Source of the DNA: Azospirillum brasilense
Lineage (GTDB): Bacteria > Pseudomonadota > Alphaproteobacteria > Azospirillales > Azospirillaceae
Length of the DNA stretch: 55,154 nucleotides
Reading direction: 5' to 3'
NCBI RefSeq assembly: GCF_003349955.1
Contig: NZ_QLKQ01000049.1
Span: 1 to 55,154, forward strand
Shown: positions 33,228-42,446 of the stretch, piece by piece
How the letters are laid out: every line of letters begins with the position of its first letter
Position numbering within the stretch: position 1 is the first letter of the stretch
Notes under the pieces: model-generated
Seen by the model: only the letters and a program-made list of their open reading frames with translations
What the model was told of the DNA's origin: nothing
The model's database searches: none
Translations under genes and position numbers: made by a program

Positions 33228-33875
33228 ATGCCCCATCCGGAGCTCTCCGACACTCCGCCGGCGGCGATGGCCGCGCCCAGGACCGTGCTCAACGTCGGCT
33301 GCGGTCCGCGGGCCATCTCCATCATCGGCACCGTCTTTCCAGCGGAGGGGTGGCGGGAGCTGCGGCTCGACATCAACCCGAAGACCGATCCCGACATCGT
33401 CGCGTCAATGACCGACATGACGGCGGTCCCGGATCAATCGATGGACGCCGTCTGGTCGTCGCACAACCTGGAACACCTTGATCCCCACGAGGTGCCCCTG
33501 GCGCTGCGGGAGTTCCTGCGCGTGCTGCGGCCGGGCGGGTGCCTTGTTCTGGCCGTGCCCGACCTCCAGGCGGTCGCCCGGCGGGTCGTGGAGGACCGCA
33601 TCGACGAACCGCTCTACCAGTCCGAAGCCGGGCCGATCTTTCCTCTCGACGCCATCTACGGCTTCGGGCCGGCGCTTGCCGCCGGCAACCGTTCCATGGC
33701 CCATCGCAGCGGCTTCACGCCGCGCACACTGGAAAAGGCGTTGCTGGGCACCGGCTTCGGGCCCGTCATCATCTGGCGCCTGGACGAGGCCTACGAGCTG
33801 CGGGTCCGGACGTACCGGCCACCGGCACCGGCGGACGCGCTGGACGGCGGCACCTGGGACTTCCCGATGGCCTGA
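33228..33875 (+). CDS. Small class I SAM-dependent methyltransferase
   Basis: 215 residues. Motif I VLNVGCGPR at 20-28, then LRLDINPKTDPDIVASMTDM, MDAVWSSHNLEHLDPHEV and VLRPGGCLVLAVPDLQA. This short type (about 200 residues, LDINP and SHNLEHL) is common beside glycosyltransferases. A later in-frame ATG at 33267 would remove 13 residues; the ATG at 33228 is kept because no better ribosome binding site favours the second. It lies 20 bp after the ChW-like ORF and 61 bp before the next GT4. Confidence 0.83.
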   Translation: MPHPELSDTPPAAMAAPRTVLNVGCGPRAISIIGTVFPAEGWRELRLDINPKTDPDIVASMTDMTAVPDQSMDAVWSSHNLEHLDPHEVPLALREFLRVLRPGGCLVLAVPDLQAVARRVVEDRIDEPLYQSEAGPIFPLDAIYGFGPALAAGNRSMAHRSGFTPRTLEKALLGTGFGPVIIWRLDEAYELRVRTYRPPAPADALDGGTWDFPMA

Positions 33876-33936
33876 CGGGCCGCGGGGCAACGTGACTTGG
33901 CCCACGAGGGGCCTTCTGCGGAATCGGCGACGCGCA

Positions 33937-35214
33937 ATGAATTATCTCTTCGTCCACCAGAACTTTCCGGGCCAGTACCAGCACATCGTCCAGCATCTGG
34001 CGGCGCAGCCCGGCAACCGTGTGGTCTTCATCTCGCATGACAGCCCGGCGCAGATTCCCGGAGTTGAGCGCGCGATCTACCAACCCTTCCGTGCAGCGCG
34101 GCCATCGACCCACCACTATCTCCAGGAACTGGAGCTGGCGGTCATCTACGGGCAGGGTGTCTACGAGGTCTGCCGGCGCCTGAAGGCCGAGGGATTCACC
34201 CCCGACATCATGATCGGCCACAACGGCTGGGGCGAAACGCTGTACATGAAGGACGTCTGGCCGGACGTGCCGCTGCTCGCCTATTTCGAGTTCTTCTACC
34301 ATCTGGCCGGGGCCGACATCGGCTTCGACCCGTCGCTGCCGGTCACCCTGAACGACGGCCCACGGGTGCGCACCAAGAACGTGATCAACACACTGGGCTT
34401 CGAAGCCGCCGACTGGGGCCACACCCCGACCGGCTGGCAGTGGTCGCTCTACCCCGACTACATGCGATCCCGCATCAGCGTCATCCACGAAGGCGTCGAC
34501 ACCAGCATCGTGCGGCCGGAACCGGACGCCTGGCTGCGCCTGCCCTCAGGCCTGACGCTGACGCGCAAGGACGAGGTGATCACCTACGTCGCCCGCAACC
34601 TGGAGCCCTACCGCGGCTTCCACGTCTTCATGCGCGCCCTGCCGGACATCCTCAGACGGCGACCCAAGGCCCATGTGCTGATCGTCGGCGGCGATGAGGT
34701 CAGCTACGGCCATGCCGCTCCCGGCGGCCGGAGCTACCGAGACATCCTCCTCGACGAGGTCGGGGCCGGCATCGACCGGGAGCGGGTGCATTTCCTCGGC
34801 AAGGTGCCCTACCCCAGCTTCCTGACCATCCTGCGGATCTCCTCGGCCCACGTCTACCTCACCTACCCCTTCGTTCTGTCCTGGTCCTTCCTGGAGGCCA
34901 TGGCGGCGGGGTGCCTGGTCATCGGCTCCTCCACCATCCCGGTCGAGGAGGTGCTGCGCGACCGGCAGAACGGGCTGCTGGTGGACTTCTTCGACGGTGC
35001 CGGGCTGGCCGAGCGCATCGACGAGGTGTTCGAACACCCCGACCGCATGCAGACGCTGCGCGATCGGGCGCGGCGAACCGCCGTCGAGCATTACGACCTG
35101 CGCACCGTCACCCTGCCCCGCTTCCTCGCCCTGACCGACGACCTGATCGCCGGACGGACGCCATCCCAGGAACCCCTGGCGAACGGAAGACTCGCCGAAA
35201 GGACCCCGGCATGA
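33937..35214 (+). CDS. Glycosyltransferase family 4 (Glyco_trans_4_3 N-terminus)
   Basis: 425 residues from MNYLFVHQNFPGQYQHI; the frame is open back to 33478 but that part overlaps the methyltransferase. The opening LFVHQNFPGQYQHI and MIGHNGWGETLYMKDVWPD are diagnostic of the PF12000 acceptor domain. The donor domain follows: ITYVARNLEPYRGFHVFMRA, VLIVGGDEVSYG, VHFLGKVPYPSFLTILR, and FVLSWSFLEAMAAGCLVIGS. Related enzymes act in LPS and exopolysaccharide assembly. It overlaps the next gene by ATGA. Confidence 0.88.
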   Translation: MNYLFVHQNFPGQYQHIVQHLAAQPGNRVVFISHDSPAQIPGVERAIYQPFRAARPSTHHYLQELELAVIYGQGVYEVCRRLKAEGFTPDIMIGHNGWGETLYMKDVWPDVPLLAYFEFFYHLAGADIGFDPSLPVTLNDGPRVRTKNVINTLGFEAADWGHTPTGWQWSLYPDYMRSRISVIHEGVDTSIVRPEPDAWLRLPSGLTLTRKDEVITYVARNLEPYRGFHVFMRALPDILRRRPKAHVLIVGGDEVSYGHAAPGGRSYRDILLDEVGAGIDRERVHFLGKVPYPSFLTILRISSAHVYLTYPFVLSWSFLEAMAAGCLVIGSSTIPVEEVLRDRQNGLLVDFFDGAGLAERIDEVFEHPDRMQTLRDRARRTAVEHYDLRTVTLPRFLALTDDLIAGRTPSQEPLANGRLAERTPA

Positions 35215-36791
35215 GCGGTTGGAGCGACGGCTACAACGCCGACATCGCCTACACCCACGGCGCGTACCGGGAGCTGGCCCCCGGCTATCTCTCCTACGTC
35301 TGCCTGCTGAACGGCATCCGGCCGCCGCGCACCGACCGGCCCTTCCGCTATTGCGAGCTGGGCTGCGGCCAGGGGATGACCCTGAACATCCTGGCCGCGA
35401 CCCACCCGCAGGGCCGTTTCACCGGCATCGACTTCAACCCGCTGCACATCGCGGGCGCCCGCCGGATGGCCGAGGAGGCGGAGCTTCCCAACGTTGCCTT
35501 CCATGAGCGCAGCTTCCAGCAAATCGCCGCCGACGGCCTACCGGCAGAAGACGCCGGGGACGGATTCGACATCATCGCCCTGCACGGCGTCTACAGCTGG
35601 ATCAGCCCGGAGAACCGCCAGGCGGTGGTGGACATCCTGGAGCGGATGCTGAAGCCGGGCGGCCTGGTCTATCTCAGCTACAACAGCCAGCCGGGCTGGG
35701 CGCCGCTGATGCCCCTGCAGAAGCTGATCCTGGCGCACGCGGCGGCCAACCCGGGGCGCAGCGACCGCCAGTTCGACGCGGCGCTGGGCTTCCTCAACCG
35801 ACTGAGCGAGGCCGGGGCCGGCTATTTCGCGGTGAACGGCGCGGCCGGGCAGCATCTCGGCATGATGGCGGGGCAGGACCGCCGCTACCTCAGCCACGAG
35901 TATCTGAACAGCCATTGGGAGCCGCTGGGCCACGCCCAGGTGGCCCAGGATCTGGCCCGCGCCAAGCTCGGCTACGCCGGTTCGGCGACCATCCCGCAGA
36001 ATTTCGACGACCTTGCAGTGCGCGCGGAGCTGCGCGCCATCCTGGCGGAGATCGCCGACCCGACCTTGGCCCAAACGGTGCGCGATTTCGCGGTGAATCA
36101 GGTGTTCCGCCGCGATGTCTTCGTGCGCGGCCTGGAATCGATGCCGCCGGCGGAGACGGAGGCGGCGTTGCGGCGGCTGCGCTTCACGCTGCTGGTCCCG
36201 CGCGAGGACGCCAGTCTGGCGATCCCGGTGCCGCTGGGCGAGTTGCGCCACGACCCGTCGCTCGGGCTGCCGATCCTCGACGCGCTTGCCGCCGGCACGC
36301 CGAGCCTGGGCGAGATCGCCGCAATGCCGGAGATGGCCCGGCATGACTTCGGCACGCTGTCGCGCTTCCTGGCGCTGCTGGTCTCCTCCAACCAGGCGCA
36401 TCCCCTGGTGGGGGCCCCGGAGGAGGGCCGCGCGGCGGCCGGCCGGTTGAACCGGGTTGTGGCCCGGCGCATGGGCCTCGATGAGTCGCTGTTCCATCTG
36501 GCCGCGCCGGTCGTCGGGCTGGGGGTCGCGGCGGACTCGCTGGACCGCCTCGTCCTGGCCGGCCTGCTGACCGGAGAACGGGATGGCCAACCGCCAGACA
36601 TCCAAGCGCTGGATATTCAGGCACTCGGCGCCTTCGTGGCCGGGACACTCGAAGGATTCGGGCGGTCCGTTCTGGCCGAGGATGGCAGTCCGGTCACCGG
36701 TCGGGAAGCCATGAGGGACCGGCTCGCGGTGGTCCTGCCCGACCTGCTGAACCGGAAACTGCCGGCATGGCGGCGCGCCGGACTCCTTTGA
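35211..36791 (+). CDS. Methyltransferase with regulatory domain
   Basis: 526 residues from MSGWSDGYNADIAYTHGAY, overlapping the GT4 stop by four bases. Motif I YCELGCGQG at 47-55, then FTGIDFNPLHIAGAR, DIIALHGVYSWISPENRQAV and MLKPGGLVYLSYNSQPGWAP. The region after ~210 (FLNRLSEAGAGYFAVN, LSHEYLNSHWEPLGHAQVAQ) is the methyltransferase regulatory domain (PF10119), followed by a helical C-terminus. This architecture recurs in bacterial polysaccharide loci. Substrate unknown. It ends 86 bp before gmhA. Confidence 0.85.
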   Translation: MSGWSDGYNADIAYTHGAYRELAPGYLSYVCLLNGIRPPRTDRPFRYCELGCGQGMTLNILAATHPQGRFTGIDFNPLHIAGARRMAEEAELPNVAFHERSFQQIAADGLPAEDAGDGFDIIALHGVYSWISPENRQAVVDILERMLKPGGLVYLSYNSQPGWAPLMPLQKLILAHAAANPGRSDRQFDAALGFLNRLSEAGAGYFAVNGAAGQHLGMMAGQDRRYLSHEYLNSHWEPLGHAQVAQDLARAKLGYAGSATIPQNFDDLAVRAELRAILAEIADPTLAQTVRDFAVNQVFRRDVFVRGLESMPPAETEAALRRLRFTLLVPREDASLAIPVPLGELRHDPSLGLPILDALAAGTPSLGEIAAMPEMARHDFGTLSRFLALLVSSNQAHPLVGAPEEGRAAAGRLNRVVARRMGLDESLFHLAAPVVGLGVAADSLDRLVLAGLLTGERDGQPPDIQALDIQALGAFVAGTLEGFGRSVLAEDGSPVTGREAMRDRLAVVLPDLLNRKLPAWRRAGLL

Positions 36792-36877
36792 GATCCTTCC
36801 GAATGGCGCCGCCGGGCGTCCCCATCGTATGGTGTGGGGCGAAGGCCCCGCTCTCTCGACGTTTTCAGGAACCCCTC

Positions 36878-37450
36878 ATGACCCGACCCGCTGACCGCGT
36901 CCGCGATGCCTTTCTCGAGACGTCCCGCAACTTCGTCGCCTTCGCCGAGCAGGCGGACTCCATCGCCGCCGCGGCCGCTCTGATGATCGACGGCCTTCAG
37001 GCCGGCGGCAAGGTGCTGTTCTGCGGAAACGGCGGCTCGGCGGCCGACTCCCAGCATCTGGCGGCGGAACTCACCGGGCGCTATCTGCGCGACCGGCCGC
37101 CGCTGGCGGCGGTGGCGCTGACGGTCGACACCTCGGCACTGACGGCCATCGCCAACGATTATTCCTACGACGAGGTCTTCGCACGGCAAGTGCGCGGGCT
37201 CGGCCGGGCGGGCGACGTGCTCGTCGGCATCTCGACCAGCGGCAACAGCCGCAATGTTGTCGCCGCCCTTGAGGCGGCGCGCGCCATCGGCCTGCGCACC
37301 GTCGGCCTGACCGGCGCCGGCGGCGGGCGGATGAAGGAGCTGTGCGACGTCTGCCTGTGCGTTCCCTCCTCCGACACCCCGCGCATTCAGGAAATGCACA
37401 TCGCCGCCGGCCATATGCTGTGCGAGCTGGTCGAGAACGCCTTCGTCTGA
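36878..37450 (+). CDS. gmhA: Phosphoheptose isomerase
   Basis: 190 residues from MTRPADRVRDAF, the standard GmhA length; the longer frame starting at 36767 overlaps the methyltransferase and lacks homology. AGGA lies 7 bases upstream. A SIS-domain enzyme that turns sedoheptulose 7-phosphate into glycero-manno-heptose 7-phosphate. The active-site block is CGNGGSAADSQHLAAELTGR with S54, H60 and E64; VGISTSGNSRN binds the phosphate; QEMHIAAGHMLCELVE closes the site. It supplies heptose for LPS core or for a GDP-/ADP-heptose glycan. Confidence 0.92.
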   Translation: MTRPADRVRDAFLETSRNFVAFAEQADSIAAAAALMIDGLQAGGKVLFCGNGGSAADSQHLAAELTGRYLRDRPPLAAVALTVDTSALTAIANDYSYDEVFARQVRGLGRAGDVLVGISTSGNSRNVVAALEAARAIGLRTVGLTGAGGGRMKELCDVCLCVPSSDTPRIQEMHIAAGHMLCELVENAFV

Positions 37451-37850
37451 CGCAGACCGCAAGCCGCCTGAAACCGGGGGGCAGCCGAACCGTCCGCTTG
37501 GCCATTGCGTTCGGATGTCGCGTCCGGGCGGACGCCGAACATTCGGGTGAGAGTCCCCGGACGTGCCGCCAAGCGGATGAGCGATGTGGAGACGCCCCGG
37601 GCGCGACAGGGGCGCCGCCTTCATGCGGGCCTCATCCGATCCGCTGTCCCCTTTGTGCCCCCGGGCGCGGCCGGTCGTGCCCACAGACAACCCGGCGCAC
37701 ACCGATGGTATCCACGATCCGGCGGAGCTACATCCTCGCGCTGCCCCAACTCACAAAAGAAACAGTGTAATACCGTTTTAAAGCTCTCCCTATGGCGGCG
37801 AATGCTTCTGGATAGCCGCTCAATCGAATAATTGTTTGTCTCTCATCCAT
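37451..37850. other. Intergenic region gmhA / serralysin-like gene
   Basis: 400 bases without a supportable gene; the last ~120 are AT-rich (TAATACCGTTTTAAAG, AATCGAATAATTGTTTG) and probably contain the promoter of the metalloprotease gene. No clear -35/-10 pair could be fixed by eye. Confidence 0.35.
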
Positions 37851-37899
37851 CCTGAAATGAAGAGCAATCCGCTTCGCGCGGCCCTTCTTCATTTCAGGA
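37851..37899 (+). promoter_or_regulatory. Leader hairpin covering the ribosome binding site of the metalloprotease
   Basis: CCTGAAATGAAGA (37851-37863) pairs perfectly over 13 bp with 37886-37898; an inner CCGC/GCGG hairpin can extend the structure. The Shine-Dalgarno AGGA (37896-37899), 9 bases before the ATG at 37909, has its first three bases inside the right arm. The fold would hide the ribosome binding site, so translational control is likely. There is no T-run after the stem, which argues against a terminator. Confidence 0.6.
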
Positions 37900-37908
37900 A
37901 ATTGAGTG

Positions 37909-39672
37909 ATGAGCGCAATTGATTACGCGCATCCCGTATCCGGGATTACCGCGAGCGGCACCATCGCGATCGATTCCTTGTTGTGGGGTTACAAATGGGG
38001 GGCGGACAGCACGCCCGGCTCCGGCGTTTCCCTGACCTATTCCTTCGGGGTTGCAGGGCTCTCCGCCTACCGCGACGGCTATGCGACCCCAGACCCGGCC
38101 AGCGTCTGGACACTGTCCGGCACGGCGCAGGCGGCGATCCGCCAGGCGATCGGCAGCTGGAGCGCGGTGGCGAACATCACCTGCACCGAGGTCGCCGACA
38201 CGGCCGCCTCCTGCGGCGATCTCCGCATCGGCGGCAGCGCGTCGCCCGCGGTCGCCTACACGATCATGACGACGGCCGACCTGCCCGAAGGGGGGGACAT
38301 CTGGTTCGGCACCACCTTCGCCGACCCTTCCCTGTCCTGGAGCAGCGGTTCCTATGCCTACCTCACCGCCATGCATGAGATCGGCCACGCGCTCGGTCTG
38401 AAGCACACGCACGAGGACGGCGGCGCCGGCTTCCCCGCGGCCCCCACCGGCATCGACAGCCAGCTCTACAGCGTGATGAGCTACAAGTCCTTTGCCGGGG
38501 CGTCGCCGACGATGGGCTACTGGCAGGACCGCTTCGCGACCACGCCGATGATCAACGACATCCAGGCGATCCAGTACCTGTACGGCGCCAACATGGCGAC
38601 CAACGCCGGCGACACCGTCTATTCCTGGGCGCCGGGCCAAGCGATCTACGAAACCATCTGGGACGGCGGCGGCAACGACACCATCAGCTGGGCAAACCAG
38701 ACGACCGACGCGCGGATCGATCTGCGCCCCGGCCATTACAGCGACCTGGGACCGGCTTGGTCATCGGGCTTCCTGCTGGAGAGGCGGACCCTCGGCATCG
38801 CCTACGACTGCTGGATCGAGAACGCGGTGGGCGGATCGGGCAACGACCTGCTGATCGGCAACGAGCGCGACAACCTCCTGATCGGCGGCGCCGGCAACGA
38901 CACGCTGATCGGCGGCGGGGGCAACGACACGCTGGACGGCGGCGAAGGGATCGACACCGCCCTGTTCGAGAACCCGGCCGAAGCCTACAGCATCCTGCAC
39001 ACCGGTGACGGCGAGGTGACCGTGACCAATTCCCAGGGCACGACGACCCTGCGAAGCATCGAGCGGCTGTCCTTCGGCGACAGGACCCTGGCCCTCAACC
39101 CCGATGCCCAGGCCGGAACCGTGCCCAGCACCTTCTACGCGGTGGCCGACAGCGCGACCGGCAAGAGCATCCTTCAGGAAGCCTCGTCCTACTCCGGTCC
39201 TCTGTCCTCCCTGCAATGGCAGTGGATCGGCACCGCCGCCGGCGAAGCCATCGCCGGCAGCGCCGGCAACGACTTCATCAACGGCTTGGCCGGCGACGAC
39301 GCCATCGATGGCGGGGCCGGCGACGATGTTCTGGACGGCGGCACGGGATCGAACTTCCTGACCGGTGGGACGGGGCGGGACACCTTCTTCGTCGACGGTC
39401 GCACGCGGGCGCCGGTCTGGTCCACCGTGACGGACCTGGAGGCTGGCGAGACGGTGACCATCTGGGGTTGGCAGGACGGACGGTCGACCTTGTCCTGGTC
39501 GGAGATGAACGGGGCCGCCGGTTATAAGGGCGCCACCGCCCAAATCGACATCGACGGCGACGGGCGCATCGACGCCAGCCTGACGCTGACCGGCAAGACG
39601 GTCGGAGCGGTCGCGGCAATGCCCGGCACCGTTCAGGGCAATGGCTATCTCGCGCTCTGGCTGAACGGGTGA
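37909..39672 (+). CDS. Serralysin-like (M10) RTX metalloprotease
   Basis: 587 residues from MSAIDYAHPVSG (a GTG one codon earlier is in frame). The zinc site is H156-E-I-G-H160-A-L-G-L-K-H166, with the Met-turn SVMSYKSF about 25-30 residues later, as in serralysins. The following region (TPMINDIQAIQYLYGAN) is the usual M10 bridge. Ca-binding nonapeptides follow: GGSGNDLLIGNERDN, GGAGNDTLIGGGGNDTLDGG, and again GLAGDDAIDGGAGDDVLDGG. No signal peptide; type I secretion is expected, although the very C-terminus (YLALWLNG) is not a textbook signal. The only type I transporter in the window is at 44215-47773. It would cleave proteins outside the cell. Confidence 0.85.
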   Translation: MSAIDYAHPVSGITASGTIAIDSLLWGYKWGADSTPGSGVSLTYSFGVAGLSAYRDGYATPDPASVWTLSGTAQAAIRQAIGSWSAVANITCTEVADTAASCGDLRIGGSASPAVAYTIMTTADLPEGGDIWFGTTFADPSLSWSSGSYAYLTAMHEIGHALGLKHTHEDGGAGFPAAPTGIDSQLYSVMSYKSFAGASPTMGYWQDRFATTPMINDIQAIQYLYGANMATNAGDTVYSWAPGQAIYETIWDGGGNDTISWANQTTDARIDLRPGHYSDLGPAWSSGFLLERRTLGIAYDCWIENAVGGSGNDLLIGNERDNLLIGGAGNDTLIGGGGNDTLDGGEGIDTALFENPAEAYSILHTGDGEVTVTNSQGTTTLRSIERLSFGDRTLALNPDAQAGTVPSTFYAVADSATGKSILQEASSYSGPLSSLQWQWIGTAAGEAIAGSAGNDFINGLAGDDAIDGGAGDDVLDGGTGSNFLTGGTGRDTFFVDGRTRAPVWSTVTDLEAGETVTIWGWQDGRSTLSWSEMNGAAGYKGATAQIDIDGDGRIDASLTLTGKTVGAVAAMPGTVQGNGYLALWLNG

Positions 39673-39865
39673 CGGCCAGACGACGATGGTTTGCTCACAT
39701 CGGCGTCCGGTGCCCGCGGCGATCACCGGAGATTGAGGAAAATTTACTCATCACACGGCACGGCGTTCAGGCGCGTTGCCCAGGGCGGGTAGCCCCGTTA
39801 CTCTCCGGCTGGCAGCCGTGCCCCGTTGCCCCACCCCGCCGCATCAGCCAGGACGTCCGCCGCCC

Positions 39866-41545
39866 GTGTCCAACGCCGCCATCTATTTCCATCCCGAAGG
39901 CTACGAAACCGCGCGAGCGGACCTGAAGGGCCGCCACGTCGCCGGTGAATCCTTCCTCATCGGTTTCTTCCGGCATTCGGGACTGGACAGCTTCGCCTGT
40001 CACATCGACCGGCCGGAGCTGGCGCGCCTGTTCACCGATCTCGCCGCCCGCCACGCCCCGGGACGGCCCGTGGCGCTCTACCCCACGTCCGAGCTTTCGA
40101 GGCTCGCCGGCGTGGGCTGCCTGTTCCTGCCGGGGCCGGGCATCGACCACCACGCCTGGCGTCGGCGTTCCCGCGATCAGCGCGGCTACAGCCTGTGCGG
40201 CATCACCCACACCACGTCGGAATCGCCGGAGCATCTGGGCGCCTTGGCGACCGCACCGCTGCAGCCCTGGGACGCGGTGATCTGCACCTCCCAGGCGGCG
40301 CGCGCGTCGGTTGAGGCGGTCCTGCATCCCTACGCGGCCTATCTGCGCGAGCGGCTGGGCGCCGCCGAGGTGCCGATGCCGAACCTGCCGGTGATCCCGC
40401 TGGGGGTGGACACCGACGCCTTCCGCTTCGACCCGTCGGTGCGCGCGGCGGAACGCACGGCGCTTGGCATCGGCACCGACGAAGTGGCCGTGTTGTTCAT
40501 GGGTCGCCTCAGCTTCCACGCCAAGGCGCACCCGCTGCCCATGTATCTGGCGCTTGAGCAGGCCGCCCGCCTCACCGGCAAGCGGATACACCTGATCCAG
40601 GCCGGCTGGTTCGGCAACGACGCCATCGCCGCCGCCTTCGCCGAGGGGGCACGGCGCTACTGCCCCAGCGTCAACGCGATTTTCCTGGACGGCCGCAAGC
40701 CGGAGGTGCGGAGCCGCGTCTGGGCCGCGGCCGACCTGTTCACCTCGCTGGCCGACAACATTCAGGAAACCTTCGGCATCACACCGGTGGAGGCGATGGC
40801 CACCGGGCTGCCCTGTGTGGTCACCGACTGGAACGGCTACCGCGAAACGGTGCGCGACGGCGTTGACGGCTTCCGCGTGCCGACCGTCCTGCCGCCCCCG
40901 GGCGCCGGTGCCGACCTGGCTGACCGCTATGCCGCCGGCCTGGACAATTACGACCACTACATCGGCCGCACCTCGCAGATCAGCGCCGTGGACGTGCAGG
41001 CGGCGGCCGAGGCCTACGCACGGCTGGTCGCGGATGAGGGTTTGCGCCGCCGGATGGGCGAGGCCGGTCGCGCCCGCGCCGCCGCCCTGTTCGACTGGCG
41101 GGCGATCATCCCGCAATATCTCGAGGTTTGGCGCCAACTGGCCGACATCCGCCGCCACGCGCCGGAGCGCGCCCCGCGGCCCCCTGGGCAGGACGGCAAC
41201 CCGCTGCGCCCCGATCCCCTGCGCATGTTCCAGGCCTACCCGACGCGCGTGCTGGAACCAGGGATGCGGCTGGTGCGCGCCGACGGCGCCACGCGGGCGG
41301 CCGTCAGCACCGCTCTGGCGGTGCTGCACGCCGACCCGCTGAACTCCCCGTCGCGCAGCATCCTGTCCCTGGCAGCCGATCTCGTCCTGGCGTTGGACGC
41401 CCTGGACCCGCCGGGCCGCGCGGTGGGCGAACTCACCGCCCTGGTGCCGCCGGAACGGCAGCTTCTGCTGCTGCGCAGCCTCGTCCACCTGATGAAGTTC
41501 GGCCTCCTACGCACGGTCGAGCCGCTCGCCGCGCGGGAACCCTGA
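39866..41545 (+). CDS. Glycosyltransferase family 4
   Basis: 559 residues from a GTG at 39866 (SNAAIYFHPEGYETARADL); an ATG at 39776 would add 30 residues without homology. Acceptor lobe: LKGRHVAGESFLIGFFRHSG and YSLCGITHTTSESPEHL. Donor lobe: VIPLGVDTDAFRFD, VLFMGRLSFHAKAHPLPMYL, and the E-x7-E block NIQETFGITPVEAMATGLPC. A ~100-residue helical tail after 470 is not part of GT4 and may mediate interactions. Start choice is uncertain because the ribosome binding site (AGGA at 39850-39853) is rather far from the GTG. It lies 40 bp before the GNAT gene. Confidence 0.82.
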   Translation: MSNAAIYFHPEGYETARADLKGRHVAGESFLIGFFRHSGLDSFACHIDRPELARLFTDLAARHAPGRPVALYPTSELSRLAGVGCLFLPGPGIDHHAWRRRSRDQRGYSLCGITHTTSESPEHLGALATAPLQPWDAVICTSQAARASVEAVLHPYAAYLRERLGAAEVPMPNLPVIPLGVDTDAFRFDPSVRAAERTALGIGTDEVAVLFMGRLSFHAKAHPLPMYLALEQAARLTGKRIHLIQAGWFGNDAIAAAFAEGARRYCPSVNAIFLDGRKPEVRSRVWAAADLFTSLADNIQETFGITPVEAMATGLPCVVTDWNGYRETVRDGVDGFRVPTVLPPPGAGADLADRYAAGLDNYDHYIGRTSQISAVDVQAAAEAYARLVADEGLRRRMGEAGRARAAALFDWRAIIPQYLEVWRQLADIRRHAPERAPRPPGQDGNPLRPDPLRMFQAYPTRVLEPGMRLVRADGATRAAVSTALAVLHADPLNSPSRSILSLAADLVLALDALDPPGRAVGELTALVPPERQLLLLRSLVHLMKFGLLRTVEPLAAREP

Positions 41546-41585
41546 GGGCCGGACGGGACCGGCCGCGGGTGCCGGGGGCAACGCC

Positions 41586-42431
41586 GTGACCATTGGGCCC
41601 GAAGGCTGTCTCGATCTCGTCGGCCATCACGTGGAAGGCTGGGCTTGGCTTCCGGCGAAGCCGGACCGTCGGCTGCGCGTAGAGATCCTGTTCGATGATC
41701 CCCCCATACGAGTCGAGGTCTTGGCTGACCGGCACCGTCCCGACCTCGAAGCCGCCGGCAAGGGGGACGGGCGCCATGGCTTCGCGGTGCCGCTGCCCGC
41801 CTCCTTGATCGGACGGGAGCCCGTGGTGAACGTGTGCCTGCCGGACTTTCCCAATGCTCGACTGCGGGGCACCCCGCGGCGGGCCATCCTCGCGCTCGGT
41901 TTCGTCACACTGCGGACCATTCGGCCATTGGGCACCGACCTGGACCGCTTGCGCGACTTCCTGGCCGGCATGGTCCGGCTGAACGGGGGATGTGCCGACA
42001 CCGCCGTTCCCGGCATGAGGGACCTGCAGGTCTGGCTGGCCGGCGGGGGCGACCGGTGCTGGCTGGTCGCGGAACGGGGAAGCCGCATCGTCGGACATTG
42101 CCGGATCGGCCCCGGCTGGCCAGCCCAAGCGACCTCGAGGGCTCTCACCCTCGGCATCGAGCTGCATCCGGACGTGCATGGCTTCGGTCTCGGCCGGCAG
42201 CTCATGTTGGCTGCGCATCGCTGGGCCTCCGGACGTTGCGCACGCCTGGAACTGGCCACCCTGCCGCACAACGCACGCGCCCTCGCGCTCTACCGCGGCC
42301 TGGGCTATGTCGATCTGGGAACGGCCGCCCTGCCCGAGACCGGTGAGATTCACCGCCGCATGGCCATCGGGCTGGCCGCGCCTTGCGGATCCGCCTGGAA
42401 CGCCAAGCGGGGGATCACCCTGGTCGGCTGA
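41586..42431 (+). CDS. GNAT acetyltransferase with N-terminal GWAW module
   Basis: 281 residues, GTG start at 41586. Residues 10-80 (VEGWAWLPAKPDRRLRVEIL, then DGRHGFAVPLPA) are a beta-sandwich-like module found in several alphaproteobacterial glycan proteins and also in the 1376-residue glycosyltransferase of this window. Residues ~105-270 are a GNAT fold: acetyl-CoA loop DVHGFGLGRQLMLAAHRWAS, then LATLPHNARALALYRGLGYV near the end. It probably acetylates an amino sugar; the module may dock it to the same machinery as the glycosyltransferase. Convergent with the Sel1 gene, 15 bp away. Confidence 0.78.
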   Translation: MTIGPEGCLDLVGHHVEGWAWLPAKPDRRLRVEILFDDPPIRVEVLADRHRPDLEAAGKGDGRHGFAVPLPASLIGREPVVNVCLPDFPNARLRGTPRRAILALGFVTLRTIRPLGTDLDRLRDFLAGMVRLNGGCADTAVPGMRDLQVWLAGGGDRCWLVAERGSRIVGHCRIGPGWPAQATSRALTLGIELHPDVHGFGLGRQLMLAAHRWASGRCARLELATLPHNARALALYRGLGYVDLGTAALPETGEIHRRMAIGLAAPCGSAWNAKRGITLVG

Positions 42432-42446
42432 GCCGGCCTCGGGGCG

